A stretch of DNA of 64,000 bases from Ornithinimicrobium faecis (lineage in GTDB: Bacteria > Actinomycetota > Actinomycetes > Actinomycetales > Dermatophilaceae). The notes beneath the pieces were generated by a model that ran no database searches, was not told the DNA's origin, and worked only from the letters and a program-made list of their open reading frames with translations. A program made the translations under genes and the position numbers. Where the stretch lies: assembly GCF_023923225.1 (NCBI RefSeq), contig NZ_CP099489.1, forward strand, positions 496,001 through 560,000, given 5' to 3'. This document shows, in pieces, positions 49,269 through 58,872 of this stretch. Positions within the stretch are counted from its first letter, which is position 1. Each line of letters opens with the position of its first letter.

Positions 49269-49540
49269 CGCACCAGCCCCAGTTGCGCCCCTACCGCCCG
49301 CGTGTCGTGCACCAGCCCCAGTTGCGCCCCAACCGTCCGCGTGTCGTGCACCGGCCCCGGCTGCGCCCCAACCGTCCGCGTGTCGTGCACCGGCCCCGGC
49401 TGCGCCCCAACCGTCCGCGTGTCGTGCACCGGCCCCGGCTGCGCCCCAACCGCGCGCGTGTCGTGCACCAGCCCCGGCTGCGCCCCAACCGCGCGCGTGT
49501 CGTGCACCAGCCCCGGCGTGTCGTGCACGGTGCAGTCATC
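49269..49540. repeat. 39-bp tandem array after the SPFH gene
   Basis: GTCGTGCAC starts at 49304, 49343, 49382, 49421, 49460 and 49499, exactly 39 bp apart, followed by GCCCC and TGCGCCCCAACCG blocks. A degenerate unit precedes and a truncated GTCGTGCACGG follows at 49520. The gap between the SPFH gene and the convergent LysR gene (49268-49626) holds nothing else. Open frames across it (39 is a multiple of 3) are not taken as genes. Confidence 0.88.
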
Positions 49541-49626
49541 GTTGCGGCGTGTCGGGTGCCAGGGCCCCAGATCGGCAGCGCCGAATCAGCACCACCACGA
49601 GCGCCACGGTGCCACCACCGCCGGAC

Positions 49627-50499
49627 TCAGGTGGGAGTGCCGAGGTGGATGCCTGACACGAGTCGATCCAGCAGAAGGGCGGAGGCGGGGGTGTGCGCGC
49701 CGGGCTGACTGGTCAGCCCGACTCGGACCTCGATCTCGGCCCCGCTCGTCTCGACCAGCACCGCGCCGGGTGCGGGCGCAAGGCTCTGCGGCACGACCAA
49801 CAGGCCCATCCCGTGACGATAGAGGTCGTGCGCCAGTCCCGGGGATGACACGTCCACGCCCACGGTGAGGTGCACCGCAGACCTCCGGGCCGCGGCCTCG
49901 AGCGCCGCGCGGGCGCCGGCCCCGGCGTCCAGCACGATCAGGGGATGCTCAACGAGGGCGCTGAGTGGAGCACGACCGGGCGCACCTGGCAGACCGACGA
50001 CCGTCAACGGGTCGCGCAGCAACTCCTGCCAGGGCAACGGGCTGGGGCTGGCCCGCACCACGAGGGCGATGTCCACGCTGCCTTCTGCCACGGCCCGGTC
50101 GAGCGCCTCGGTTGAGGCTGAGGTGATGGCCAGTTCAATGCCCGGGTGGTCGGCAGCAAACGCTGCCAGCGTGGAGCCCAACTCGGGCACGTCGGCACCG
50201 CTCACCAGGCCAAGGCGGACCCTTCCCCGTCGGATGCCCGCGACATCGTCCACGGCCGCGCTGACTGCCGTGAGGGCGTTGAGCGCGGCACGAGCGGCGG
50301 GGAGTGCCGCCTCGCCTGCGGCTGAGAGGCGCACTTGACGGCTGCTCCGGATGAAGAGTGGTTGCCCGAGGTGCGCCTCGAGCTCCTTGATGCGGGAGCT
50401 GATGGTCGACTGCGCGACACGGACCCGATCAGCGGCGCCACCGAATGACTCTTCCTCCGCGACGGCCACGAAGGCCTCGAGCTTCATCACATCGATCAT
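49627..50499 (-). CDS. LysR-family transcriptional regulator
   Basis: A 290-residue activator. The wHTH at the N-terminus is MKLEAFVAVAEEESFGGAAD, then RVAQSTISSRIKELEAHLGQ, followed by a LysR substrate-binding domain (VRLGLVSGADVPELGSTL). A second ATG at 50487 lies 7 nt after TATGAT, so a leaderless start there is also likely. It is divergent from the hemerythrin gene and may regulate it. Confidence 0.85.
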   Translation of the reverse strand: MIDVMKLEAFVAVAEEESFGGAADRVRVAQSTISSRIKELEAHLGQPLFIRSSRQVRLSAAGEAALPAARAALNALTAVSAAVDDVAGIRRGRVRLGLVSGADVPELGSTLAAFAADHPGIELAITSASTEALDRAVAEGSVDIALVVRASPSPLPWQELLRDPLTVVGLPGAPGRAPLSALVEHPLIVLDAGAGARAALEAAARRSAVHLTVGVDVSSPGLAHDLYRHGMGLLVVPQSLAPAPGAVLVETSGAEIEVRVGLTSQPGAHTPASALLLDRLVSGIHLGTPT

Positions 50500-50530
50500 A
50501 ATTCTCGATCATAATCATTCGATCAATCGG
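50493..50530. promoter_or_regulatory. AT-rich repeats in the LysR-hemerythrin divergent region
   Basis: CGATCATAAT occurs at 50493 and 50506, and ATTCGATCAAT follows. The TGATCG-containing segment overlaps the presumed LysR start and -10 element (TATGAT on the minus strand). It is a candidate LysR operator, with no other evidence. Confidence 0.4.
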
Positions 50531-50610
50531 TTTGCGTGATGAGTGAGGCATGCGGTCGACTGGGGCTCGAGTCCACGTGAGCGTGGAAGACGTCGAGCTG
50601 GAGGATGAAA

Positions 50611-51309
50611 ATGACGACTGCCGACCCGGTCACCATGGCCCTGTTCCACGCGGCTCTGCGCCGGGACCTCGCCAGAGCGCGAGCGCTCCTGGGCGCCCCT
50701 GGCGGGCTGAGCGTGCGTCGTCGTCGGCGCCTGGGGCGACACCTGTTGTGGATGATGACTCAGCTCCGCTGGCACCACGAGGGGGAGGATCACGGCTTGT
50801 GGCCCCTGCTGCTGGAGCGAGACCCGGACAGCTGGGCGGTGCTGGAGGAGATGGAGCGCGAGCACGAGGCCATCGACGGACCGATGCTCCAGCTTGAGGA
50901 GGCCTCGCGCGGACTTGTTGCGGGCCGGGCGCACCCGCGGGACGTCCTGGCGGCCTTGGACGCCTTGGAGCCACCGCTGGTGGCGCACCTCGAGCACGAG
51001 GAGCGGGCTGGCCTGCCCATTGTGCGGCGCGTGCTGACCCACGAGGAGTGGCAGGCCTTCGAGCGACGCGAGTGGATCGAGGGCTACACGGTGCCAGACA
51101 CGCTGAGGTTCCTGCGCTGGATCTGTGACGGGGTGCAGGAGCGCGATCTGCTCGGGCGAGGACTCGGGGTGGCTGGCCCGCTCCGGCCGATGCTGGGGTC
51201 GTTGGCGGGGAGTGCTCGGGTCCCCGGCCTGACCGTGTGGGCAGGCACGCCCGCAGCTCGCATGGGCAGTCCGCTGGGGATGGCGCTGCGCGAGGGGGTT
51301 GCGCCCTGA
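50611..51309 (+). CDS. Hemerythrin-like domain protein
   Basis: A 232-residue protein with an HHE four-helix domain: LRWHHEGEDHGLWPLLLERD, MEREHEAIDGPML and LVAHLEHEERAGLPIVRR. His/Glu pairs could form a di-iron site for O2 or NO. The C-terminal half has no recognised family. The ATG at 50611 is preferred to 50605 because GGAGG at 50600-50604 then has 6-nt spacing. Confidence 0.8.
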   Translation: MTTADPVTMALFHAALRRDLARARALLGAPGGLSVRRRRRLGRHLLWMMTQLRWHHEGEDHGLWPLLLERDPDSWAVLEEMEREHEAIDGPMLQLEEASRGLVAGRAHPRDVLAALDALEPPLVAHLEHEERAGLPIVRRVLTHEEWQAFERREWIEGYTVPDTLRFLRWICDGVQERDLLGRGLGVAGPLRPMLGSLAGSARVPGLTVWAGTPAARMGSPLGMALREGVAP

Positions 51310-51316
51310 GCGCGAT

Positions 51317-52788
<1,472 letters not shown>

Positions 52789-52793
52789 CGCGG

Positions 52794-53123
52794 TCAACGA
52801 CGCAGGTCGAGGGCGAGCACCAGCTCCAGGGCGTTGTCCACGGCCTCGCGGTCGTCCGGGTCCAGGTGGCCCATGATCCGCCCCAGCCTGCTGACGTCGA
52901 CGGTCCGGAGCTGCTCGACCAGGACGCACGTCGCCTCGCCCGCCACTTTGACGAGCGGACGGAAGAACCGCGGTGGGGCCGATCGTGAGGTGGGTGCCAG
53001 CAGCACGGTCGACAGGGGGAGATCGTCGGACTGCACGACCACCCCGAGTCGAGGGCCGCGCTGCTCGTGCCCGGTCGGCCGGCGCGGTCCGGTCACCTCG
53101 AAGACGTCACCACGGATCAACAT
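52794..53123 (-). CDS. MazF/PemK-family toxin
   Basis: A 109-residue protein with the MazF pattern: MLIRGDVFEVTGPRRPTGHE at the start, RGPRLGVVVQSDDLPLSTVL, and a C-terminal DVSRLGRIMGHLDPDD. MazF toxins cut RNA at short sequences. Its start lies inside the last 17 nt of the antitoxin gene, in a different frame. It is convergent with argG. Confidence 0.85.
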   Translation of the reverse strand: MLIRGDVFEVTGPRRPTGHEQRGPRLGVVVQSDDLPLSTVLLAPTSRSAPPRFFRPLVKVAGEATCVLVEQLRTVDVSRLGRIMGHLDPDDREAVDNALELVLALDLRR

Positions 53124-53337
53124 CGGCCCACTCCTGCATCGTTGCCTTGATCGCCGCACGATCTGCGGGGTCGGCCATGGCCAGCCGGGCGTCGTCGAGC
53201 ATCGCACGGCGGCGGCGGAGCGCGACCGCGTCCAGCAGTGCCTGCCGCACGGCGTCCGACGTGCTGGTGCCGTCGGCCGTCAGTTGCTGCAGGGCACGCT
53301 CGGCCGCACCGGAGATCCTGACGTTCACGATAGCCAT
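53107..53337 (-). CDS. Antitoxin of the MazF module (RHH-like)
   Basis: A 76-residue protein with a ribbon-helix-helix start (AIVNVRISGAAERALQQLTA) and a C-terminal acidic stretch. It precedes and overlaps the toxin gene by 17 nt. A perfect DnaA-box-like sequence TTATCCACA lies 44 nt upstream of its start. Confidence 0.75.
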   Translation of the reverse strand: MAIVNVRISGAAERALQQLTADGTSTSDAVRQALLDAVALRRRRAMLDDARLAMADPADRAAIKATMQEWADVDPW

Positions 53338-53381
53338 GATGCAACGATAGCGGCGCGTCACACAGGTGTCACACGCCTGCC

Positions 53382-53390
53382 TGTGGATAA
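53382..53390 (-). promoter_or_regulatory. Perfect DnaA box (TTATCCACA) before the MazF-module antitoxin
   Basis: TGTGGATAA on the plus strand, the consensus 9-mer on the minus strand, is separated from the antitoxin ATG by 44 nt. The same 9-mer is 41 nt before the intact DUF559 gene. Confidence 0.5.
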
Positions 53391-53431
53391 CGTGCCACGG
53401 AACTGCCAGATCTCGTATGCGGAGTGGCCGC

Positions 53432-54712
53432 CTACCAGAGACCCGTCCCGTTGAGCACGGGCGGCAGTCCGGGGGCGCCGAACGGCACAGCGGGGCGCAC
53501 CTCGGCCCGGTGCTCTGACCCCGAATCGGGTGCCAGGGCGCCGTTGGTCGCAGGTCCTGTCGTGGCGGTCCGGTCCGGGTGCGACTCGACAGGTCGCGCC
53601 GGCGCGGACGTCCCCACGGGCCGGTCCTGCAGGGCGTCGTCGATCGCGGCAAACACCTGATCGGTCTCGATCAGGAAGGCGTCGTGGCCATAGGGGGAGT
53701 GCACCGTCACCAGACCCCGGCAGGCCGGTGACTGTGCGATCTGCTCACCCTCGGCCGGGGTGAACAGTCGGTCGCTGTCGACCACCACGACCGTGAGGTC
53801 TGCGGTGATCCGGCGCAGGGCCGCCTCCACTCCACCGCGCTCACGCCCGACGTCGTGCCGGTTCATCACCTCGGTCAGGGCGACATAGCTGTTGGCGTCG
53901 AAGCGCCGGGCCAGCTTCTGGCCGTGGTGCTCGAGGTAGGACTGCACGGCGAATCGGCCGCCGGTCAGCGTGTCCTCACCGTCTTGCGGCCTGTTCTCGA
54001 ACCGGTCCTGCAGCTCGTGCGCGCTGCGATAGGTCGCGTGCGCGATCTGCCGGGCGACTTCCAGTCCCTGCCGCGGCCCGGGACCTGGGTAGTAGTCGCC
54101 GCGGTGGTAGTTCGGGTCCTGGGTGATGGCAAACAATTGCGGTGTGGCCCAGGCGATCTGGTCGGCCGACGCGATCGCAGAGGTGGCGATCGGCAGGCAG
54201 CGTCTGACCCTGCCCGGGAAGGTGACCGCCCACTCCAGGGCGCGCATCCCACCCATGGACCCACCAATCACGGCAGCAAAGGTGTGGATGCTGAGCCGGT
54301 CAGCGAGCAGCGCCTCGGCGCGGACCTGGTCCCGGACGGTCAGTCGGGGGAAAAGCGAGCCCCAGGGTCGACCGTCCGGGCCGGGCGAGGAGGGGCCGGT
54401 GCTCCCGCGAGATCCGCCGAGCACGTTCGGTGCGATGACGAAATAGCGGTCGGTGTCCAGCACCCTCCCCGGACCGATCAACCCGGGCCACCACCCAGGT
54501 GTCGGACTGTCCGGTCCGGCAGGACCCTCCACGTGGGAGTCTCCCGTGAGTGCGTGGAGCACCAGCACGGCGTTGTCCCTGGCCTCGTTGAGCCGTCCCC
54601 ACGTCTCGTAGGCCATTCGCACGCCGGGCAGGTTCTCTCCGGACTCCAGGAGCAGGTCACCGACGGGGAGCGTGTGCCGTCGGCTGCCGGACCGGACAGT
54701 GTCTGTGGTCAT
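53432..54712 (-). CDS. metX: Homoserine O-acetyltransferase
   Basis: A 426-residue alpha/beta-hydrolase that transfers acetyl from acetyl-CoA to homoserine. The nucleophilic Ser is in GGSMGGM (about 153), Asp in VVVDSDRLF (about 312) and His in PYGHDAFL (about 342). PGPRQGLEVARQIAHATYR fits the MetX family. The C-terminal ~50 residues are unusual and Pro/Ala-rich. It lies 21 bp after metY and shares its riboswitch leader. Confidence 0.92.
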   Translation of the reverse strand: MTTDTVRSGSRRHTLPVGDLLLESGENLPGVRMAYETWGRLNEARDNAVLVLHALTGDSHVEGPAGPDSPTPGWWPGLIGPGRVLDTDRYFVIAPNVLGGSRGSTGPSSPGPDGRPWGSLFPRLTVRDQVRAEALLADRLSIHTFAAVIGGSMGGMRALEWAVTFPGRVRRCLPIATSAIASADQIAWATPQLFAITQDPNYHRGDYYPGPGPRQGLEVARQIAHATYRSAHELQDRFENRPQDGEDTLTGGRFAVQSYLEHHGQKLARRFDANSYVALTEVMNRHDVGRERGGVEAALRRITADLTVVVVDSDRLFTPAEGEQIAQSPACRGLVTVHSPYGHDAFLIETDQVFAAIDDALQDRPVGTSAPARPVESHPDRTATTGPATNGALAPDSGSEHRAEVRPAVPFGAPGLPPVLNGTGLW

Positions 54713-54733
54713 CGCGCTGGTCAGAGCTCCTGC

Positions 54734-56050
54734 TCAGAGACCCTTGGCGGCCCGGAAACCCGTCTCCAGGTCGGCGATGATGTCGTCGATGTGCTCCAGG
54801 CCCACGGCCAGGCGCACCAGGCCGGGGGTGACGCCGGCCGCCGCCAGTGCCTGCTCGTTGAGCTGGCGGTGGGTGGTGGAGGCCGGGTGGATCACCAGCG
54901 AGCGCACGTCACCGATGTTGGCGACGTTGGAGTGCAGCTCCAGCGCGGAGACGAAGGCCTTGCCGGCCTCGAGTCCACCGGCAATCTCGAAGGCGAGCAC
55001 CGCACCGGCGCCCTCGGGTAGATACTTCTGAGCCAGCTCGTAGGACGGGTGACCCGGCAGCCCGGCATAGCTCACCGAGACGACCTGCTCCTGGTCCAGC
55101 AGCCAGTTGGCGACCTTCTTGGCGTTCTCCACGTGCCGCTCGACGCGCAGGGACAGTGTCTCCACGCCCTGGGCGATGAGGAAGGAGTTGAACGGCGAGA
55201 TCGCGGCGCCGATGTCACGCAGCAGGGTGACGCGGGCGCGCAGGATGTAGGAGAGGTTGACACCGCCGAAGATCTCGTTGCCGACGCCCAGGTCCTTGCC
55301 GAAGGTGAGGCCGTGATAGCCCTCGTCCGGCTCATTGAAGTGCGGGAACTTCTCCGGGTGCTGGGCGTAGTCGAAGTTGCCGCTGTCGACGATGACGCCA
55401 CCGATGGCGGTGCCGTGGCCGCCGAGATACTTGGTCGCGGAGTGCACCACGACGTCGGCCCCGTGCTCGATCGGGCGGGTGAGGTAGGGCGTGGCGATGG
55501 TGTTGTCGATGATCAGCGGCACCCCGACCTCGTGGGCCACATCAGCGATCGCGCGGATGTCCAGGACGAGGCCACTGGGGTTGGCGATGCTCTCACCGAA
55601 GAAGGCGCGGGTGCGCTCGTTCGAGGCGGCACGCCAGGACTCGGGGTCGGTCGGGTCCTCGACGAAGGTGACGTCGATGCCGAGCCGCGGCAGCGTCTGG
55701 GAGAACAGGTTCTGCGTGCCGCCATACAGACTGGGGGAGGCGACCAGGTGGTCACCGGCCTGGGCGACATTGAGGATCGAGAAGGTGGAGGCGGCCTGAC
55801 CGCTGGCCACGATGAGGGCGCCCACGCCTCCCTCAAGGTCGGCGAGACGCCCCTCCACGACCTCGGTGGTCGGGTTGCCGATGCGGGTGTAGATCGGGCC
55901 GAGGTCCTCGAGGTTGAACCGTGCGGCGGCGACGTCCGCGTTGTCGAAGACGAACGAGGTGGTCTGGTAGATCGGCAGCGCGCGGGCGCCGGTGGCGGCG
56001 TCCGGGGTCTGGCCGGCGTGGATCTGACGGGTGGCAAAGGACCAGGTCAT
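54734..56050 (-). CDS. metY: O-acetylhomoserine sulfhydrylase
   Basis: A 438-residue PLP enzyme that makes homocysteine from O-acetylhomoserine and sulfide. The start is [20 protein letters not shown], the PLP-binding Lys is in [11 protein letters not shown] (about 207), and YQTTSFVF and GQAASTFSI fit the Cys/Met metabolism family. The ATG at 56050 is chosen for GGAG 6 nt upstream. It is the first gene of metYX; SAM-IV aptamer and leader peptide precede it. Confidence 0.93.
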   Translation of the reverse strand: MTWSFATRQIHAGQTPDAATGARALPIYQTTSFVFDNADVAAARFNLEDLGPIYTRIGNPTTEVVEGRLADLEGGVGALIVASGQAASTFSILNVAQAGDHLVASPSLYGGTQNLFSQTLPRLGIDVTFVEDPTDPESWRAASNERTRAFFGESIANPSGLVLDIRAIADVAHEVGVPLIIDNTIATPYLTRPIEHGADVVVHSATKYLGGHGTAIGGVIVDSGNFDYAQHPEKFPHFNEPDEGYHGLTFGKDLGVGNEIFGGVNLSYILRARVTLLRDIGAAISPFNSFLIAQGVETLSLRVERHVENAKKVANWLLDQEQVVSVSYAGLPGHPSYELAQKYLPEGAGAVLAFEIAGGLEAGKAFVSALELHSNVANIGDVRSLVIHPASTTHRQLNEQALAAAGVTPGLVRLAVGLEHIDDIIADLETGFRAAKGL

Positions 56051-56184
56051 GGTGTGCTCCAAGGGTTTTCAGGTGTGGGTGCGCGAGAGCGCGGGTTCGA
56101 GGGTGGTTCACAGGCGGCGTGGTGGCGCCGGCTGAGTCACGCAGACTCGGCCCGGGGACGGGCGTGCTGGTCTAGAGGGCGGAC

Positions 56185-56214
56185 TCAGCGGTTGGGCATT
56201 CGACAACAGGTCAC
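56185..56214 (-). CDS. Nine-residue cysteine leader peptide upstream of metY
   Basis: A short frame GTG ACC TGT TGT CGA ATG CCC AAC CGC TGA gives VTCCRMPNR. AAAGGAGC (56221-56228) lies upstream of the GTG, with AGGAG 7 nt from it. Two adjacent Cys codons near the start suggest that scarcity of cysteine stalls the ribosome and changes downstream RNA folding. A hairpin GAGTC/GACTC lies downstream. It is between the SAM-IV aptamer and metY. Confidence 0.6.
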   Translation of the reverse strand: MTCCRMPNR

Positions 56215-56296
56215 AGCAGCGCTCCTTTGTGCGTCACTGGGCCCATCGGTCGACAGGCCCGCGCTTGCGGAGATGGCTGCGGTGCCACATCCGCCG

Positions 56297-56375
56297 GGTC
56301 ATCACCCGGGGCACCCCACCGCGAGTGGAGGGTTGCCGCCCAACGAGCCGGGGCTTGGCGTTGGGACTCATGACC
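56297..56375 (-). promoter_or_regulatory. SAM-IV-type riboswitch of metYX
   Basis: On the minus strand GGTCATGAG begins the element, followed by CAAGCCCCGGCTCG, CGGCAACCCTCC and GGTGGGGTGCCCCGGGTGAT, ending ATGACC. The ends GGTCAT and ATGACC pair. This is the SAM-IV (SAM-I-related) consensus known from actinobacterial met leaders. It begins about 2 nt after the predicted start of transcription. SAM binding would lower metYX expression. Confidence 0.88.
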
Positions 56376-56412
56376 TGTCTGTAGTTGTACCAGACATCTT
56401 TGCCGTGGTCAA
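56376..56412 (-). promoter_or_regulatory. metYX promoter with overlapping inverted repeat
   Basis: TTGACC (56407-56412) and TACAAC (56384-56389) are 17 bp apart on the minus strand, and transcription would start near 56377. TGTCTG and CAGACA form an inverted pair (56376-56396) across the -10 element, a possible operator for a sulfur regulator. Confidence 0.6.
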
Positions 56413-56530
56413 TGCGGCGAGAGGCCGCCTGAATGTGCTCAGATCGCAGATTCTGCAACTGTATGCGGAGTGGCTGCGTGGATCGTGCGATCTTCCTGTG
56501 ATTCTGTGGTCGACTGGGTAGCGTCGGCGC

Positions 56531-56797
56531 ATGGCAACCGATGGGCCCCCTGACCGACGTTCCGACATCGTTCGGTCGTTCGACCGCTGGCCGAAGCCGC
56601 TGCGGGTGGTTGTCTTCGCCCTCGCGGTGTCGTTCGCCGTCGTCATGACGATCAGCTATCTGGCCCAGGGACGCTGGGGGATGGTGCTGCTGTGGCTCGT
56701 CATCACGGCGGTGTGGTCCATGATCGCCCTGGTGCGGATGGGCGAGGCCGACCGCTTCGACGGGGGGACCACAGATGGACGCGGGGGCGACGGATGA
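56531..56797 (+). CDS. Small two-helix membrane protein, function unknown
   Basis: An 88-residue protein with hydrophobic segments LRVVVFALAVSFAVVMTISY and MVLLWLVITAVWSMIALV. TAGCGT lies 6 nt before the ATG, a leaderless pattern. It is divergent from metYX, whose promoter lies about 120 bp away. No family is recognised. Confidence 0.6.
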   Translation: MATDGPPDRRSDIVRSFDRWPKPLRVVVFALAVSFAVVMTISYLAQGRWGMVLLWLVITAVWSMIALVRMGEADRFDGGTTDGRGGDG

Positions 56798-56906
56798 CGG
56801 CCGGTGACCACGATTCCCCGCGTCGTCACCGGCCGTCTGGCAACCGCCTGCCGACGCCCGTGCTCGACGTGCGTGCGGCGGTGGATGGGCACCTGCCCAC
56901 AAGGTC

Positions 56907-57299
56907 CTAGAGGCGCAGCTCCTCGCCCTCGTCGTCATCGCTGCGGCGCATCAGGGCGGCGAGGCCGACCAGCACGAGCAGGACGCCCAACCCCACGAGG
57001 GCGAGCGGGCCGGTGCGATCCCACTCCAGGGACAGCTCGGTGAGCTCGACGAACAGTGCCCCTCCGGCGACGACCAGGCAGACCAGTCCGAGGGCGATCG
57101 TGCTCCAGGAGGGCCCCTTGGGGCGGGAGAGCGTTCGCGGCTGTGCGTCGGCGGCGGCCAGGGCGTCGGCTGCGGCCAGGGGCCGCGTGTGGTCGGCAGT
57201 GCCACCGCCTGTGGTGCCACGTTCTGAGGTGCCGTCGTCTGTGGTGCTGTCGCCGAACCTGTTCCGCTGTTCGGTGGAGTCGTCGTCGAAGGTGCTCAT
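56907..57299 (-). CDS. Small membrane protein in the PspC operon
   Basis: A 130-residue protein with a polar Asp/Thr/Ser-rich N-terminal half and two membrane helices near the C-terminus (TIALGLVCLVVAGGALFVEL, PLALVGLGVLLVLVGLAALM). The start overlaps the PspC stop by 4 nt (ATGA). The role is unknown, but it probably acts with PspC in the envelope stress response. Confidence 0.7.
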   Translation of the reverse strand: MSTFDDDSTEQRNRFGDSTTDDGTSERGTTGGGTADHTRPLAAADALAAADAQPRTLSRPKGPSWSTIALGLVCLVVAGGALFVELTELSLEWDRTGPLALVGLGVLLVLVGLAALMRRSDDDEGEELRL

Positions 57300-58747
57300 C
57301 GGTCGCCGCCTTTCAGCAGGATCTCGCCGAAGCCCACGCGGGCGTCGATCGTCAGGTCGACCGGGCCATCCCCGATCACGATGTCCTCAGCGACGTTCAG
57401 CCCGCCGATGTAGGTGGAGTCCCCCGCGTGGTTGCGGACTACGCCGCCGGCGGTGCCTGCGTCGATGCGCACGGTCAGGTCGTCCGGCAGATCGATCACC
57501 AGCTGCCCGAACCCGACGCTGGCCGTGATCGACTCACCATCGAGCTCGTCGGGGGAGAGTCCGTGCAGCTGCAACGTGCCCGTGCCGGCGCCCACCCGAA
57601 AGGGCGCGTCCGCTTCCAACTCGGCCACCGTGCGGGGCGACCAGGTGTAGTCGCCCATCTTCCCGGAGGGCACGAAGTGATCACCGATCGGCAGGAACAG
57701 CGCGGTCGCGACGAGAGCGGCGATGGCCAGGAAGCCGGGGAAGCCGGACGTGCGGCCGGCCAGGCCCAGGATGAGGACCGTCAGGCCGAGGACCGCCAGG
57801 GCGCCTGCCAGGGCGATGAGCAGCGGGTTGCCCGGCCAGTCGTATTCGACACTGGCCCAGTAGAGCCCGCCGCCCACGGCGAGCGCCAGACCGGTGCCCA
57901 GCAGGGTCCCAGCGGCGCCGGCGGACCGGCGGCCCGGACGCTTGGGGGGCTTGGGTGGCTTCGGGGGGCGCGGCGTCGCTGAGGGTGGCGAGTCGTGGGG
58001 CGCCCAGGCGGTGGCTCCGGTGCCCCCGGTCCATCCGGGGCCAGCGGGGCCCGAGGGCCAGCTGGCGTCGCTGGACCCCTGGCTCGAACTCGCGTCCGTG
58101 CCGTGACTCCAGCCGGCGTCGCTGAGGGGCTGGTTCCAGGTGGGGTCGCTGGCGCCTTGCTGCCAGGCAGGGTTTCCAGCGGCCGTGGCGTCGGGGGTGC
58201 TCGGCGTGTCGGGGGTGCTCGGCGGCGGGGGCGGCGCACTGGCCCTGACGTGGCGGCTATAGAAGCCAGGGTCTGGTCGACTGCGCCACTCCGACCACAA
58301 CCAGGCGGCGCCGCCGACCAGCAGGACCAGGCTCAACAGGCCCCAGAAGATGTTGCCACCCCAGGCACCGTCACTGAACCAGCCGCCACCGAACCACCCG
58401 AAGGTGCCGAAGACGCTGAGCACTGTGGCGACCAGCAGCACGACCGAGGCGGCCTCGCCGTTGCGCAGTGCCTCCTCGAGGTGCACGTCCTCGTCGGTGT
58501 CTGGGATGAGCAGCCAGGCCGCGAGATAGGCGAGCACGCCGAGCCCGACCGCGAGACTGAGCACGGCGAACAGGGCCCGGATGACCAGCGGGTCGAGCCC
58601 GAGTCGCGTGGCCAGGCCCGCACACACCCCGCCGATCCAGCCGTCGTCGGACCGACGCATGTCGATCCGCCGCAGCCCGTCGACGAAATTGTCGGTGCCG
58701 TTGGGGCGGCGTCCCCCGGCCTGTGGGCCGCCCGGTGTCTGTGTCAT
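57296..58747 (-). CDS. PspC-domain multi-pass membrane protein
   Basis: A 483-residue protein whose N-terminus has the PspC block (RRSDDGWIGGVCAGLATRLG, then VIRALFAVLSLAVGLGVLAY). A central Pro/Ser/Gly-rich low-complexity part follows, then further membrane segments and a C-terminal beta-rich domain (GTLQLHGLSPDELDG, DNVA-type repeats) like that of LiaF/DUF2154 proteins. It is divergent from the PspC-containing sensor kinase, with which it probably forms an envelope-stress system. Confidence 0.85.
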   Translation of the reverse strand: MTQTPGGPQAGGRRPNGTDNFVDGLRRIDMRRSDDGWIGGVCAGLATRLGLDPLVIRALFAVLSLAVGLGVLAYLAAWLLIPDTDEDVHLEEALRNGEAASVVLLVATVLSVFGTFGWFGGGWFSDGAWGGNIFWGLLSLVLLVGGAAWLWSEWRSRPDPGFYSRHVRASAPPPPPSTPDTPSTPDATAAGNPAWQQGASDPTWNQPLSDAGWSHGTDASSSQGSSDASWPSGPAGPGWTGGTGATAWAPHDSPPSATPRPPKPPKPPKRPGRRSAGAAGTLLGTGLALAVGGGLYWASVEYDWPGNPLLIALAGALAVLGLTVLILGLAGRTSGFPGFLAIAALVATALFLPIGDHFVPSGKMGDYTWSPRTVAELEADAPFRVGAGTGTLQLHGLSPDELDGESITASVGFGQLVIDLPDDLTVRIDAGTAGGVVRNHAGDSTYIGGLNVAEDIVIGDGPVDLTIDARVGFGEILLKGGDR

Positions 58748-58872
58748 GACTCCATGGTCGTCTCATCGGCGGCCGGGCCGCTATGAGGGTCCACCCTGAG
58801 TCGACCCTGATCCTCCCCTGAAGAACGCCGTCAGCAGTGCCTCCCGGTGGTGCCCTGGGGGAGGATGGACCC

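Noticed and set aside
49184..49528. Open frame with 13-residue repeats across the 39-bp array (minus strand)
   Set aside because: The unit is a multiple of three, so all frames stay open; no ribosome site and overlap with the SPFH gene end. Treated as repeat DNA.
55049..56521. 490-codon plus-strand open frame opposite metY and the riboswitch
   Set aside because: It is antisense to metY and the SAM-IV aptamer and has no recognisable family.
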